Notes under the pieces: generated by a model
Database searches by the model: none
What the model saw: the letters and a program-made list of their open reading frames with translations, nothing else
Told to the model about the DNA's origin: nothing
Part shown: piece by piece, positions 36,444-44,720 of the stretch
How the letters are laid out: each line of letters opens with the position of its first letter
Position numbering within the stretch: the first letter of the stretch is position 1
Source of the DNA: Alphaproteobacteria bacterium
GTDB lineage: Bacteria; Pseudomonadota; Alphaproteobacteria; CALKHQ01
Length of the DNA: 64,000 bases
Direction: 5' to 3'
Assembly (NCBI GenBank): GCA_041396705.1
Contig: JAWKYB010000005.1
Coordinates: 186,001-250,000, forward strand
Translations under genes and position numbers: made by a program

Positions 36444-37055
36444 ATGACCGGACGCATTGCCATCAACCTGTGCGGGCTGCTGGCCGGCGCGGCACTCGCG
36501 GGCGCCGCCGCGGCCCAGGACGGCAGCGGCGACGACGACGCCTACGCGCGGGCCGTGTGGGACCGCTTCGCCCACGATTGCCGAGCGGTCGTCGACGCGG
36601 TCGAGCCGATCGTCTATACCGCCGGCCTGTACGACGAGGGCGGCGCCGGCCGGTCCGAGGACGGCCTGATCGGCTCGGCCAGCGGCTCGATCCAGGCGCT
36701 GATGGACGGCGGCGAGCACGCGATCCTGCTCGCCTCGGTCAACGGCTTCCGCGAGGGCCGCGTGGTCCAGTGCGTGCTGCAGATCGTCCGGTCGACACGC
36801 CGGCTCGGCGCGATCGCGGACATCGCGCGCGAAGAGGCCGCGGCCATCCTCGGCGCCCCGGTGGCGGAGGCGGGCGGCCCCGTCAGCGAGATCGGCCCCC
36901 TGGGCCTGCTGGGCCCCGACGGCGACGGCGAGACGCCGCAGATGCTGCGCTTCGCCACCGAAGGCTTCCCGCCGCGCGCGGTGATCAGCATCCAGCTGCT
37001 GCCGCAGATCGCCTTCCTGGTCCTCAACGTCGCCCAGCCCAACGACGCCGAATGA
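36444..37055 (+). CDS. Exported protein of unknown function
   Basis: A 203-residue protein with a clear signal peptide (NLCGLLAGAALAGAAAAQ-D). The mature part has two Cys (HDCRAVV and VQCVLQ) that could form a disulfide, and a C-terminal beta-rich part (AVISIQLLPQIAFLVLNV). An AAGGGGA box precedes ATG 36444. The stop overlaps the start of the following GNAT gene (ATGA). I recognise no family. Confidence 0.65.
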   Translation: MTGRIAINLCGLLAGAALAGAAAAQDGSGDDDAYARAVWDRFAHDCRAVVDAVEPIVYTAGLYDEGGAGRSEDGLIGSASGSIQALMDGGEHAILLASVNGFREGRVVQCVLQIVRSTRRLGAIADIAREEAAAILGAPVAEAGGPVSEIGPLGLLGPDGDGETPQMLRFATEGFPPRAVISIQLLPQIAFLVLNVAQPNDAE

Positions 37056-37771
37056 ACGCGCCGCGACCTGCGCGCCGTGCGGTCGCCTTCGCGCCGGTGC
37101 CGGACGGCTGGTCGGCGCGGCCGCCCGCCCGGGCACCGCTTGCCGGCCGGCACGTGCGGCTGGAACCGCTCGACCCCGCCGCGCATGGCGACGCGCTGTT
37201 CGCGGCCGGCCAGGCGCCGGGCGCGGACGCCACCTGGGACTACATGGGCGCGGGGCCGTTTGCCGCGCGCGGCCCGTTCGACGCCTTCCTGGCCACCTAT
37301 CCGCCGCTCGACGATCCGCTGATGCTGGCCGTCGTCGACCGCGCGACCGGGCAGGCGGCCGGCATGGCGGCCTTCATGGACATCAGGCCGGCGCAGGGCG
37401 GCATCGAGATCGGCCACATCTGGCTGTCGCCGGCGCTGCAGCGCACCCGCGCCGCCACCGAGGCGCTGTTCCTGATGATGGCCCACGCGATGGAGGATCT
37501 CGGCTATCTGCGGCTGCAGTGGAAGTGCAACGCGCTGAACGCGCCGTCGCGCCGCGCCGCCCTGCGGCTTGGCTTCCGCTACGAAGGCACGCTCCATGCC
37601 CACATGCTGGTGAAGGGCCGGGTGCGCGACACCGCCTTTTTCTCGATCCTGGCCGAGGAGTGGCCCGACATTGCGGCGCGCATCCGCGCCTGGCTCGACG
37701 ACGCCAATTTCGACGCCGCGGGCCGCCAGATCCAGGCGCTCAGCCGGCTGATGGACGCGCCGGCAGGCTGA
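37052..37771 (+). CDS. GNAT family N-acetyltransferase (RimJ/RimL-like)
   Basis: A 239-residue acetyltransferase. It begins with a family-typical segment (LAGRHVRLEPLDPAAHGDAL), then GAGPFAARGPFDAFLATY, and the acetyl-CoA region GGIEIGHIWLSPALQRTRAATEA. Next are LGYLRLQWKCNALNAPSRRAA and LGFRYEGTLHAHMLVKGR, hallmarks of the YdaF/RimL-like subgroup. Start overlaps the previous stop (ATGA). The 3' end overlaps the convergent YgfZ-like gene by 32 bases. Confidence 0.87.
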   Translation: MNAPRPARRAVAFAPVPDGWSARPPARAPLAGRHVRLEPLDPAAHGDALFAAGQAPGADATWDYMGAGPFAARGPFDAFLATYPPLDDPLMLAVVDRATGQAAGMAAFMDIRPAQGGIEIGHIWLSPALQRTRAATEALFLMMAHAMEDLGYLRLQWKCNALNAPSRRAALRLGFRYEGTLHAHMLVKGRVRDTAFFSILAEEWPDIAARIRAWLDDANFDAAGRQIQALSRLMDAPAG

Positions 37772-38639
37772 CCCAGTCCGGGATCGCCGGCGCCAGCGTC
37801 GCCGCGCCGGCGGTCAGCGCGCCGCCGTCCTCCAGCGCCTCCAGCCGCAGCCGGGCCAGCGCCATGCCGGCGGCGCCGGAATGCACCGTGCCCACCTCGC
37901 GGCCGGCCTGTGTGACCGGCGTCTCCGGCGCCGGCATCGGCCCGTCGACGGCGACCGGCAGCAGCCGCTTGCGCACCAGCCCGCGATAGCGCGTGCGCGC
38001 GGTCAGCTCCTGGCCGAGATAGCAGCCCTTGTCCCAGTCGAGCCCGTGCAGCTCGTCGAAGCCGTTCTCCAGCAGGATCGCCTTCTCCGGCGGCAGGTCG
38101 CGGCTGCCGTCGGGCACGCCGAGGCCGATACGCAGCCGGTCCCAGGCCGCGGTCGGCGCCTCGGCGAGGCCGAGGCCGCGCAGCCACGCCGCGCCGTCGG
38201 GGTCGAGCAGCGCGCGCAGGCCCAGCGCCGGCAGCCGCGGATCGCCGTAGACGACGCCGCCCGGCACCGCCCGCGCCGCGCCGGGCGCGAGGTCCAGCCC
38301 CGTCGCTTCGGCCAGGTCCGGCCCGAACAGCACGGCCACCTGCGCCTCCGCCTCCGCCACGGTCGCCTGCGAGCGCAGCCGGTAGACCTTCAGCCGCCGC
38401 ACCAGGTCGGCACGCCGCGCCCGCTCGCAGTCCAGCAGCAGCGCGTCGCCGGCGGCGACCACCATGAACTCGTGCAGGAACTTGCCCTGCGCGGTCAGGA
38501 AGGCGGTCCAGATCGCCCGGTCCGGCGCGACCCGCGCGACGTCGTTGGAGACCAGGCCCTGCAGGAACGGCACCGCGTCGGCGCCGGTCACCGCGACGGC
38601 GCCGCGCCAGTCCAGCATCGCGTATGAGGGTCGGTCCAT
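37740..38639 (-). CDS. ygfZ: YgfZ/GcvT-domain folate-binding protein
   Basis: A 299-residue tetrahydrofolate-binding protein related to the glycine cleavage T protein, required for assembly or repair of some iron-sulfur enzymes (IBA57/YgfZ group). The signature K-G-C-Y-x-G-Q-E is present as DKGCYLGQELTART. The N-terminal half shows GADAVPFLQGLVSNDV, and RIGLGVPDGSRDLPPEKAIL precedes the signature. The start ATG 38639 is divergent from the glycosyltransferase. Confidence 0.9.
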   Translation of the reverse strand: MDRPSYAMLDWRGAVAVTGADAVPFLQGLVSNDVARVAPDRAIWTAFLTAQGKFLHEFMVVAAGDALLLDCERARRADLVRRLKVYRLRSQATVAEAEAQVAVLFGPDLAEATGLDLAPGAARAVPGGVVYGDPRLPALGLRALLDPDGAAWLRGLGLAEAPTAAWDRLRIGLGVPDGSRDLPPEKAILLENGFDELHGLDWDKGCYLGQELTARTRYRGLVRKRLLPVAVDGPMPAPETPVTQAGREVGTVHSGAAGMALARLRLEALEDGGALTAGAATLAPAIPDWVSLPARPSAG

Positions 38640-38733
38640 GCCATCCTTTCCGCCGGCCGCCGGGCCGTGCGTACAAATTGACTCCGTGCCGCCGCTTGGC
38701 AAGGCCGAGGGCGCCCCGTATAAGCCAGACGCC

Positions 38734-39843
38734 ATGCACATCATCATCGTCGACGACGCCCACACCTATACCGGCACCCAGGCCGTCGCCGGGCCGGCCG
38801 GTGCGATGGAGAAGGCGGTCGCCCATCTCGCGCTCGCCCTGACCGAGCGCGACCATACGGTCCAGGTGTTCACCCGCTGCAGCGATCCCGAGCCGGTCGA
38901 CGCCGTCGCCTGGCGCGCGCTCGACGGCGAGCGGCCGCCGCGCGCCGACGTGCTGATCGCGTGCCGGCGGCCGTCGTCGCTGAACTTCGTCGCCGATGTG
39001 CCGCGGCGCATCCTGTGGGCCAACGCGCCCGGCTTCACCCTGCAGAACGACGTCCACCGGCCGCGCATCCTGGCCTTCGACGCGCACACGGTGCTGCAGG
39101 GCGCCTATCACGAGCAGACCTGGGACGAGCTGTTGCAGATGCCGTTCACCGTGATCTCGCCCGGGGTCGCGCCGGCGTTCCTGGAACGCAAGCCGATGGA
39201 AAGCGCGGAGGCGCCGACGGCGATCGTCACCGGCGACCCGCGCCACGGCCTCGGCTGGCTGATGCAGGCCTGGCTCGAGGGCATCCATCCGATCGCGCCG
39301 AAGGCCGAGCTGCACATCTACTCCGCCGCGCTGCATGCCTTCGCCAACGGCGCGCCGCTGGCCGACGACTTCAAGTCGATCCACCACATCGTCGCCTCGG
39401 CCAAGCACCGCAACGTCAAGGTCAAGGCGCCGCTGCCCGACCTCGAGATGGCGGCGGCGATGCGCGCCGCCCGCGTGCACCTGCATGCCGGCAGCCCGCT
39501 CGACATGATGGCAGGCACGCTGGCCGAGAGCCAGGCGGTCGGCCTGCCGGCCGTGGTCAAGCCCAGCGGCGCGGCGGTGGAGCGGGTGCGCGACAACCAG
39601 TCCGGCTTCGTCACCGACGACGAGGGCGCCTTCGCCACCGCGGTGCTGAAGCTGCTGAACAACGACAGCGAGTTCCGGCGGATGAGCGCCCAGGCCCGGC
39701 TGACCGCCGGCCGCCGCACCTGGGAGGCGGCGACCAAGGACTGGGAGGCGCTGTTCGACCGCATGCTGCCGGTCGCCAAGCCCGACGAGGCGCCGGCCGA
39801 GGCGTTGGTGGCCGCCTCGGGTGAGGGGAAGGCCGCCGAGTAG
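38734..39843 (+). CDS. Glycosyltransferase family 4-like protein
   Basis: A 369-residue GT-B fold glycosyltransferase. The N-terminus is MHIIIVDDAHTYTGTQAVAG, with GAMEKAVAHLALALTERDHTV next. The C-terminal donor domain shows APTAIVTGDPRHGLGWLMQAW, then PLPDLEMAAAMRAARVHLHA, and GTLAESQAVGLPAVVKPSGA near the position where GT4 enzymes bind nucleotide sugar. Acceptor and sugar are unknown. No other polysaccharide genes are adjacent. Confidence 0.78.
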   Translation: MHIIIVDDAHTYTGTQAVAGPAGAMEKAVAHLALALTERDHTVQVFTRCSDPEPVDAVAWRALDGERPPRADVLIACRRPSSLNFVADVPRRILWANAPGFTLQNDVHRPRILAFDAHTVLQGAYHEQTWDELLQMPFTVISPGVAPAFLERKPMESAEAPTAIVTGDPRHGLGWLMQAWLEGIHPIAPKAELHIYSAALHAFANGAPLADDFKSIHHIVASAKHRNVKVKAPLPDLEMAAAMRAARVHLHAGSPLDMMAGTLAESQAVGLPAVVKPSGAAVERVRDNQSGFVTDDEGAFATAVLKLLNNDSEFRRMSAQARLTAGRRTWEAATKDWEALFDRMLPVAKPDEAPAEALVAASGEGKAAE

Positions 39844-39872
39844 GGCCGAGTTCCGGCAGCGGCCATGCGAGG

Positions 39873-40040
39873 TCACCGAGGCCAGCCGCCGTCCGGCCAG
39901 TTACGTCCGGCATGGATCACCCGAAGGACCGTGATCGCGCCGTCGCTCAGCGCATAGGCAATGATGTACGGCGTCCGCAGGACACGCTTTTCGTAGGTTC
40001 CTGGCACGCGCCCGCGCCGGCCGACGGGTTGCTCGGCCGC
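39873..40040 (-). pseudogene. Remnant of a ParE/RelE-type toxin gene (C-terminal part)
   Basis: Directly after the ABC permease stop, the minus strand encodes about 55 residues with the C-terminal pattern of ParE/RelE toxins: GRRGRVPGTYEKRVLRTPYI, then IAYALSDGAITVLRVIHAGR and NWPDGGWP, ending at a stop at 39873. The N-terminal half of the toxin (about 40 residues) and any antitoxin gene are missing. The first in-frame triplet upstream is the permease stop itself, so no independent start is evident apart from an internal GTG. This looks like the decayed end of a toxin-antitoxin module. Confidence 0.75.
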
Positions 40041-40811
40041 TCAGCCCACGCCGCCGCCGCCGCGGTAGGCCCAGCCGGTCATCCGCTTCTCGACCCAGGC
40101 GAAGGCAGCGTACATGCCGACGCCCATCACCGCGACCACGATCAGGCCGGCGAACACCAGCGGCACGTTGAAGTTGGACGAGGCGGTCTGCATCATGTTG
40201 CCGATGCCCTGGTTGCCGGCCATGGTCTCGGCGATGATGGTGCCGACGAAGGCCAGCGTCACCGCCACCTTCAGCGAGGCGAAGAAATAGGGCATCGCCC
40301 GCGGCAGCCCGACCTTGAGCAGGATGTCGATCGGGCGCGCGCCCAGCGAGCGCAGCACGTCGCGCAGCTCCGGCTCCAGCGTCGCCAGCCCGGTCGCGAC
40401 GTTGACGACGATCGGGAAGAACGAGATCAGGAAGGCGGTCAGCACGCCCGGCACGATGCCGAAGCCGAACCAGACCACCAGCACCGGCACGATCGCCACC
40501 TTGGGGATCGAGTTGAAGCCGATCAGCATCGGATAGAGCGCGGCATAGGTCAGCGCCGAGGCGCCGGTGACCACGCCGAGGAAGATGCCGAACACCACCG
40601 CCACCGCGAAACCGGCCAGCGTGACCCACAGCGTCGGCCAGGCGAAGTGCACGATCACGGCGCGCGAGTTCCACAGCTCGGCCAGGCTGGCGCTCGGCGT
40701 CGGCAGCACGAACTCCTTCACCGCGAACGCCCGGCAGGCCACCTCCCACACCACCAGCAGCAGCGCGGTTGCCGCCCACGGCGCGATCCTCTGGGCCAGC
40801 TTCGGGTTCAT
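40041..40811 (-). CDS. ABC transporter permease, NitT/TauT type
   Basis: A 256-residue integral membrane permease with about six helices. The EAA-type cytoplasmic loop is LRDVLRSLGARPIDILLKVG LP, typical of the SsuC/TauC/NitT family. It forms the channel of the importer encoded with the next two genes. Start ATG 40811 overlaps the ATPase stop by 4 bases. Its 3' end abuts a toxin-gene remnant. Confidence 0.88.
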   Translation of the reverse strand: MNPKLAQRIAPWAATALLLVVWEVACRAFAVKEFVLPTPSASLAELWNSRAVIVHFAWPTLWVTLAGFAVAVVFGIFLGVVTGASALTYAALYPMLIGFNSIPKVAIVPVLVVWFGFGIVPGVLTAFLISFFPIVVNVATGLATLEPELRDVLRSLGARPIDILLKVGLPRAMPYFFASLKVAVTLAFVGTIIAETMAGNQGIGNMMQTASSNFNVPLVFAGLIVVAVMGVGMYAAFAWVEKRMTGWAYRGGGGVG

Positions 40812-41599
40812 GCCGCCCGCACCTCGCTGATCTGGTCGCGCAGGTGGTGGACGATGTCGACGAAGTCGGGCGCGAAGGTGTCGTCCAGCGTGCGCGGCCG
40901 CGCCAGCGCGATGTCGCGCCGGCTGACGATGCGGCCGGGCCGCTTGCTGACGACATAGACCGTGTCGGCGAGATAGACCGCCTCGCGCAGGTCGTGGGTG
41001 ACCAGCACCACGGTGAACCGCTTGCGCGCGTGCAGGTCCTGCAGCACCGCCCACAGCTCCTCGCGGGTGAAGGCGTCCAGCGCGGCGAACGGCTCGTCGA
41101 GCAGCAGCAGATCCGGGTCGTGGATCAGCGAGCGGCACAGCGAGGCGCGCTGCTGCATGCCGCCGGACAGCTGGTATGGCGCGTGCCGCTCGAACTCCGA
41201 CAGGCCGACGATCGACAGCAGCTCGCGGGCGGCGGCCACGTGCTGCGCCTTGCGGGCGCGGAAGGTGCGCCGGTGCGCGTCGCTCACTTCCAGCGGCAGC
41301 AGCACGTTGTCCAGCGTGTTGCGCCAGGGCAGCAGCGTGGCGTTCTGGAACGCCATGCCGACGCCGTGCTGCGGGCCGGTGATCGGCTTGCCGTCGAGCC
41401 GGGCGCTGCCGGCGCTGACCGGGTACAGGCCGCTGACCACCTTCAGCAGCGAGGACTTGCCGCAGCCCGACGGCCCGACCAGCGCGACGAAATCGCCGCG
41501 CTCGACCGCCAGGCTGCAATCCTGCAGTGCAAGGGTGCCGCCATCGCCGCCGTCGCCGCCGTAGGACAGCGCGACACTGTCGACTTCGAGAAAGGCCAT
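40808..41599 (-). CDS. ABC transporter ATP-binding protein, NitT/TauT type
   Basis: A 263-residue ATPase. Walker A is GPSGCGKSSLL, the Q-loop AFQNATLLPWR, the signature LSGGMQQRASLCRSL, Walker B DLLLLDEPFAALDAF and the switch VLVTHDLREAVYLAD. LPWR and GMQQR are characteristic of the nitrate/sulfonate/taurine group. It drives the permease encoded immediately downstream. A short Gly/Asp insert (GGDGGDGG) lies near the N-terminus. Confidence 0.92.
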   Translation of the reverse strand: MAFLEVDSVALSYGGDGGDGGTLALQDCSLAVERGDFVALVGPSGCGKSSLLKVVSGLYPVSAGSARLDGKPITGPQHGVGMAFQNATLLPWRNTLDNVLLPLEVSDAHRRTFRARKAQHVAAARELLSIVGLSEFERHAPYQLSGGMQQRASLCRSLIHDPDLLLLDEPFAALDAFTREELWAVLQDLHARKRFTVVLVTHDLREAVYLADTVYVVSKRPGRIVSRRDIALARPRTLDDTFAPDFVDIVHHLRDQISEVRAA

Positions 41600-41659
41600 C
41601 GGCGGATACCGCGCGCCGGTGCGGAAGCGGCCGCCCCGGACCGGCGCGCGGCCCCGGTC

Positions 41660-42682
41660 CTACTGGCCGATCATCCGCAGCTCCGCTTCCGGCAGGAAGG
41701 CGTCGGTCCAGATCTGGTCGACGGTCGGCTTGTCGGTGAAGCCATAGGCGATGGCGAGCTGGTCGATGGCGCTGGCCATGCGCTCGGGCACGATGGTGCC
41801 CATGCCGTGCTCCATCACGAACGGCGTCATCACGTTCTTGTCGAGCGCCAGGTGCAGCCGCTCCAGTTCTAGCGCCGGGTCGACCAGCGGGTCGCGCGCC
41901 ACCACCGAGTCCATCGCGGCGGCCGGGTCCGCGATCACGTCCTGCCAGCCGCGGGCCAGCGCGCGCAGGAAGGCGGCGATCGCGTCCGGATGCTCGGCGA
42001 TGAAATCGCCCGAGGCGATCACCGCATTGCCGTAGAAGTCCATGCCGTAGTCGGCATAGAGGAAATAGCGCACGTCCTCCTCGGCCACGCCCTTGGCGCG
42101 CAGGTCGAGCATCGAGGAGAAGAAGTGGCCGGAGATCATGTCGACCTCGCCGGTCGCCAGCATGGTCTCGCGCAGCGGCACGTCCATGTTGATCCGCTCG
42201 ACCTTGCTCTCGTCGATGCCGGTCTCGGCCGCGAAGGCAGGGAACAGCTGGTAGGAGGCGTCGAACACCGGCGCGCCCAGCGAGCGGCCCTCCATGTCCG
42301 CCGGCGTCTCGATGCCGCTGGTCTTCAGGGTGAACACGCTGAACGGCGGCGCGTCGTACAGCATGTAGACGGCCTTGATGTCCTGGTCGGGGTTCTCGAC
42401 CACGAAATTGACCACCGCGTTGATGTCGGCCATGCCCATTTGATAGGCACCGCTGGCCACGCGGGTCACCGCGCCTGCCGAGCCGTTGCCGGCGTCGATG
42501 GTGACGTCGAGGCCCTCTTCCTCGAAATAGCCCTTGTCGGCGGCGACGAGATAGGCCGCCGTCGGCCCCTGGTAGCGCCAGTCGAGCGTGAAGTTGATGT
42601 CGACCTGGGCCCGCGCCGAGCCGGTGCCTGCCGCGGTCACCACGGCCACCGCCGCGCCAAGATGCCAGAGCCCGAGATTCAT
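41660..42682 (-). CDS. ABC transporter substrate-binding protein, NMT1/THI5-like
   Basis: A 340-residue exported protein with a signal peptide (cleavage near GSARAQ). The mature start INFTLDWRYQGPTAAYLVAA is typical of NMT1/THI5-like binding proteins, which bind pyrimidine precursors of thiamine, nitrate or sulfonates. GYFEEEGLDVTIDAGNGSAG and YQMGMADINAV are the family's binding-cleft segments. No TPP riboswitch was seen upstream, so thiamine precursor uptake is not supported. First gene of the three-gene importer. Confidence 0.85.
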   Translation of the reverse strand: MNLGLWHLGAAVAVVTAAGTGSARAQVDINFTLDWRYQGPTAAYLVAADKGYFEEEGLDVTIDAGNGSAGAVTRVASGAYQMGMADINAVVNFVVENPDQDIKAVYMLYDAPPFSVFTLKTSGIETPADMEGRSLGAPVFDASYQLFPAFAAETGIDESKVERINMDVPLRETMLATGEVDMISGHFFSSMLDLRAKGVAEEDVRYFLYADYGMDFYGNAVIASGDFIAEHPDAIAAFLRALARGWQDVIADPAAAMDSVVARDPLVDPALELERLHLALDKNVMTPFVMEHGMGTIVPERMASAIDQLAIAYGFTDKPTVDQIWTDAFLPEAELRMIGQ

Positions 42683-42913
42683 GGCTGTCGTCCTCCCTGC
42701 TGATGCGTTCGCGGTTGGGTCAGCAAGGGCCGTGCCATCGCATGCAGGCCCCGCCGCGGTCCGCGGTCGCGGTTTGGCTGCACCAAACCATGCCGGGGGG
42801 CGACTGTCAGGGGAAAATTGACGGCCGCGCGACAGTTCGCGCACACGCCGGCGAAGGCGGCCGCGGACGGCGGCGCCACGGGGGGACGCGCGCCGCCGCC
42901 CGCGGGCGGCGGG

Positions 42914-43168
42914 TCAGGCTGCGCTGTGGCCGGCGACCCGCACGAACGTCGCCGCATAGTGCGGCTCGCCGTCCAGCAGCGGGCTCGGCTTGCCGGGTCC
43001 GTCGACCAGGAAGACGTTCTGGCGCACGATCGGCCCGGCGAGGCGATAGCCGCGCCGCCCCATCTCGCGGCGATGATATTCCATCGCCGCCGGCCCGAAC
43101 TCGCGGGCGAAGACGGTGATGCGGTCGGGCGAAGCCGGATCGGCGTTCGCGTCGGCTGCGGTGCTCAT
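42914..43168 (-). CDS. Small protein downstream of isocitrate lyase
   Basis: An 84-residue soluble protein. It reads as a compact single domain with RITVFAREFGPAAMEYHRRE, then GRRGYRLAGPIVRQNVFLVD and EPHYAATFVRV. No membrane helix or signal is present. The ATG at 43168 lies 76 bases after the aceA stop on the same strand, so it is probably co-expressed with the glyoxylate shunt. I do not recognise the family. Confidence 0.65.
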   Translation of the reverse strand: MSTAADANADPASPDRITVFAREFGPAAMEYHRREMGRRGYRLAGPIVRQNVFLVDGPGKPSPLLDGEPHYAATFVRVAGHSAA

Positions 43169-43244
43169 GGTCTCGGTCCCTTTCACGTCCGGCCGGGCCG
43201 GCGACGCCGCCTTGGCGCGCCGGGTCCGGCCAACGCAGTTGCGC

Positions 43245-44528
43245 TCAGAACTGGGCGGCCTCGGTGCTCTCGGCCATCGCCGTGGTGGCGCTGCGGCCGC
43301 CGGCGACGGCCTGGGACACCAGGTCGAAATAGCCGGTGCCGACCTCGCGCTGGTGGCGGGTGGCGGTGTAGCCGTCGGCCTCGGCCGCGAACTCTGCCGC
43401 CTGCAGCTCGGCATAGGCCGCCATCTGCCGCTCGGCATAGCCGCGGGCGAGCTGGAATGTGGCGTAGTTCAGCGAGTGGAAGCCGGCCAGCGTGATGAAC
43501 TGGTACTTGTAGCCCATCGCGCCGATCGCGCGCTGGAAGCGGGCGATGTCGTCCGCGCCCAGGTGCTTCTTCCAGTTGAAGCTGGGCGAGCAGTTGTAGG
43601 CCAGCATCTTGCCGGGGAAGCGCTCGTGCACCCGCTCGGCGAAGATCCGCGCCTGCTCCAGGTTCGGCTTCGACGTCTCCATCCAGATCAGGTCGGCATA
43701 GGGCGCGAAGGCGAAGGCGCGCGCCACGCAATAGTCCATCCGTCCGTCCGGGTTGATCGGGTGGAAGCCCTCGTCGGTGCGGGTGGCGCGGTCGATGAAG
43801 GGATGGTCGCGCGCGTCGACGTCGCTGGTGATCAGCTTGGCGCTTTCCGCGTCGATCCGCGCGATCAGCACCGTCGGCACCTGCATCACGTCCGCCGCCA
43901 GCCGGGCCGCGTTCAACGTGCGGACGAAGCTCTTGATCGGCACCAGAACCTTGCCGCCGAGGTGGCCGCACTTCTTCTCCGAGGCGAGCTGGTCCTCGAA
44001 ATGCACGCCGGCGGCGCCGGCCTCGATCATCGCCTTCATCAGCTCGAACGCGTTCAGCGGCCCGCCGAAACCGGCCTCGGCGTCGGCGACGATCGGCACG
44101 AACCAGTCGCGCCGTGCCCCGCCCTCGCTGTGCTCGATCTGGTCGGCGCGCTGCAGCGCGCGGTTGATCCGCCGGATCACCTGCGGCACCGAGTTGGCCG
44201 GATACAGGCTCTGGTCGGGGTACATGTTGCCGGATTCGTTGGCGTCCGCCGCCACCTGCCAGCCGGACAGGTAGATCGACTCCAGCCCGGCGCGGGCCAT
44301 CTGCACCGCCTGGCAACCGGTGGTGGCGCCCAACGCGTTGACATAGGGCCGGGTGCGCAGGGTGCGCCACAGCCGGGCGGCGCCGCGCTCGGCCAGGGTG
44401 TGGCGGATGCGGAGCGAGCCGCGCAGCCGCTCGACCTCCTCGGGCGCGTAGTCGCGGCGGATGCCGGCGAAGCGGTCGGCATCCGCCGCGCCGGTCTCGC
44501 TGTCGGGCATGGTGTCGAGCGGTGCCAT
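43245..44528 (-). CDS. aceA: Isocitrate lyase
   Basis: Isocitrate lyase splits isocitrate to glyoxylate and succinate, the first step of the glyoxylate shunt used on acetate and fatty acids. The 427-residue protein has the signature KKCGHLGGKV with catalytic Cys 187, preceded by GVHFEDQLASE, and the YNCSPSFNWKKHL segment. A strong AAGGAG site precedes ATG 44528. It is divergent from a RamB/ScfR-like regulator, which makes that the probable controller. Confidence 0.96.
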   Translation of the reverse strand: MAPLDTMPDSETGAADADRFAGIRRDYAPEEVERLRGSLRIRHTLAERGAARLWRTLRTRPYVNALGATTGCQAVQMARAGLESIYLSGWQVAADANESGNMYPDQSLYPANSVPQVIRRINRALQRADQIEHSEGGARRDWFVPIVADAEAGFGGPLNAFELMKAMIEAGAAGVHFEDQLASEKKCGHLGGKVLVPIKSFVRTLNAARLAADVMQVPTVLIARIDAESAKLITSDVDARDHPFIDRATRTDEGFHPINPDGRMDYCVARAFAFAPYADLIWMETSKPNLEQARIFAERVHERFPGKMLAYNCSPSFNWKKHLGADDIARFQRAIGAMGYKYQFITLAGFHSLNYATFQLARGYAERQMAAYAELQAAEFAAEADGYTATRHQREVGTGYFDLVSQAVAGGRSATTAMAESTEAAQF

Positions 44529-44720
44529 GACGATCTCCTTTCGCGTGGCTGTAGATCCTGTCAATCGACAACGGATCCGATGCCGCGCACCATGCACAGC
44601 GGGGAAGCGGCCCTGCAATCCAGATTTCCGCGGTTTTCCGCGAATTACGGCCACACTGTCGATCGGTCGTACACACTTAAATCGATATTGTAATATTGTC
44701 GTTTCTTGACATACTGCGGC
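44529..44720. promoter_or_regulatory. Divergent aceA / RamB-like promoter region with a palindromic site
   Basis: This 192-base region serves both genes and is locally A+T-rich close to the regulator. A perfect palindrome ATATT-GT-AATAT at 44685-44696 lies 24 bases before the regulator start and could be its own operator. The nearby TTGACATACT could be a -35-like element but is too close to the ATG to drive this gene. Binding is inference from position. Confidence 0.5.

Noticed and set aside
42683..42913. Possible TPP riboswitch upstream of the NMT1/THI5-like binding protein
   Set aside because: Neither CTGAGA nor the ACCTGA core is present on the minus strand there.
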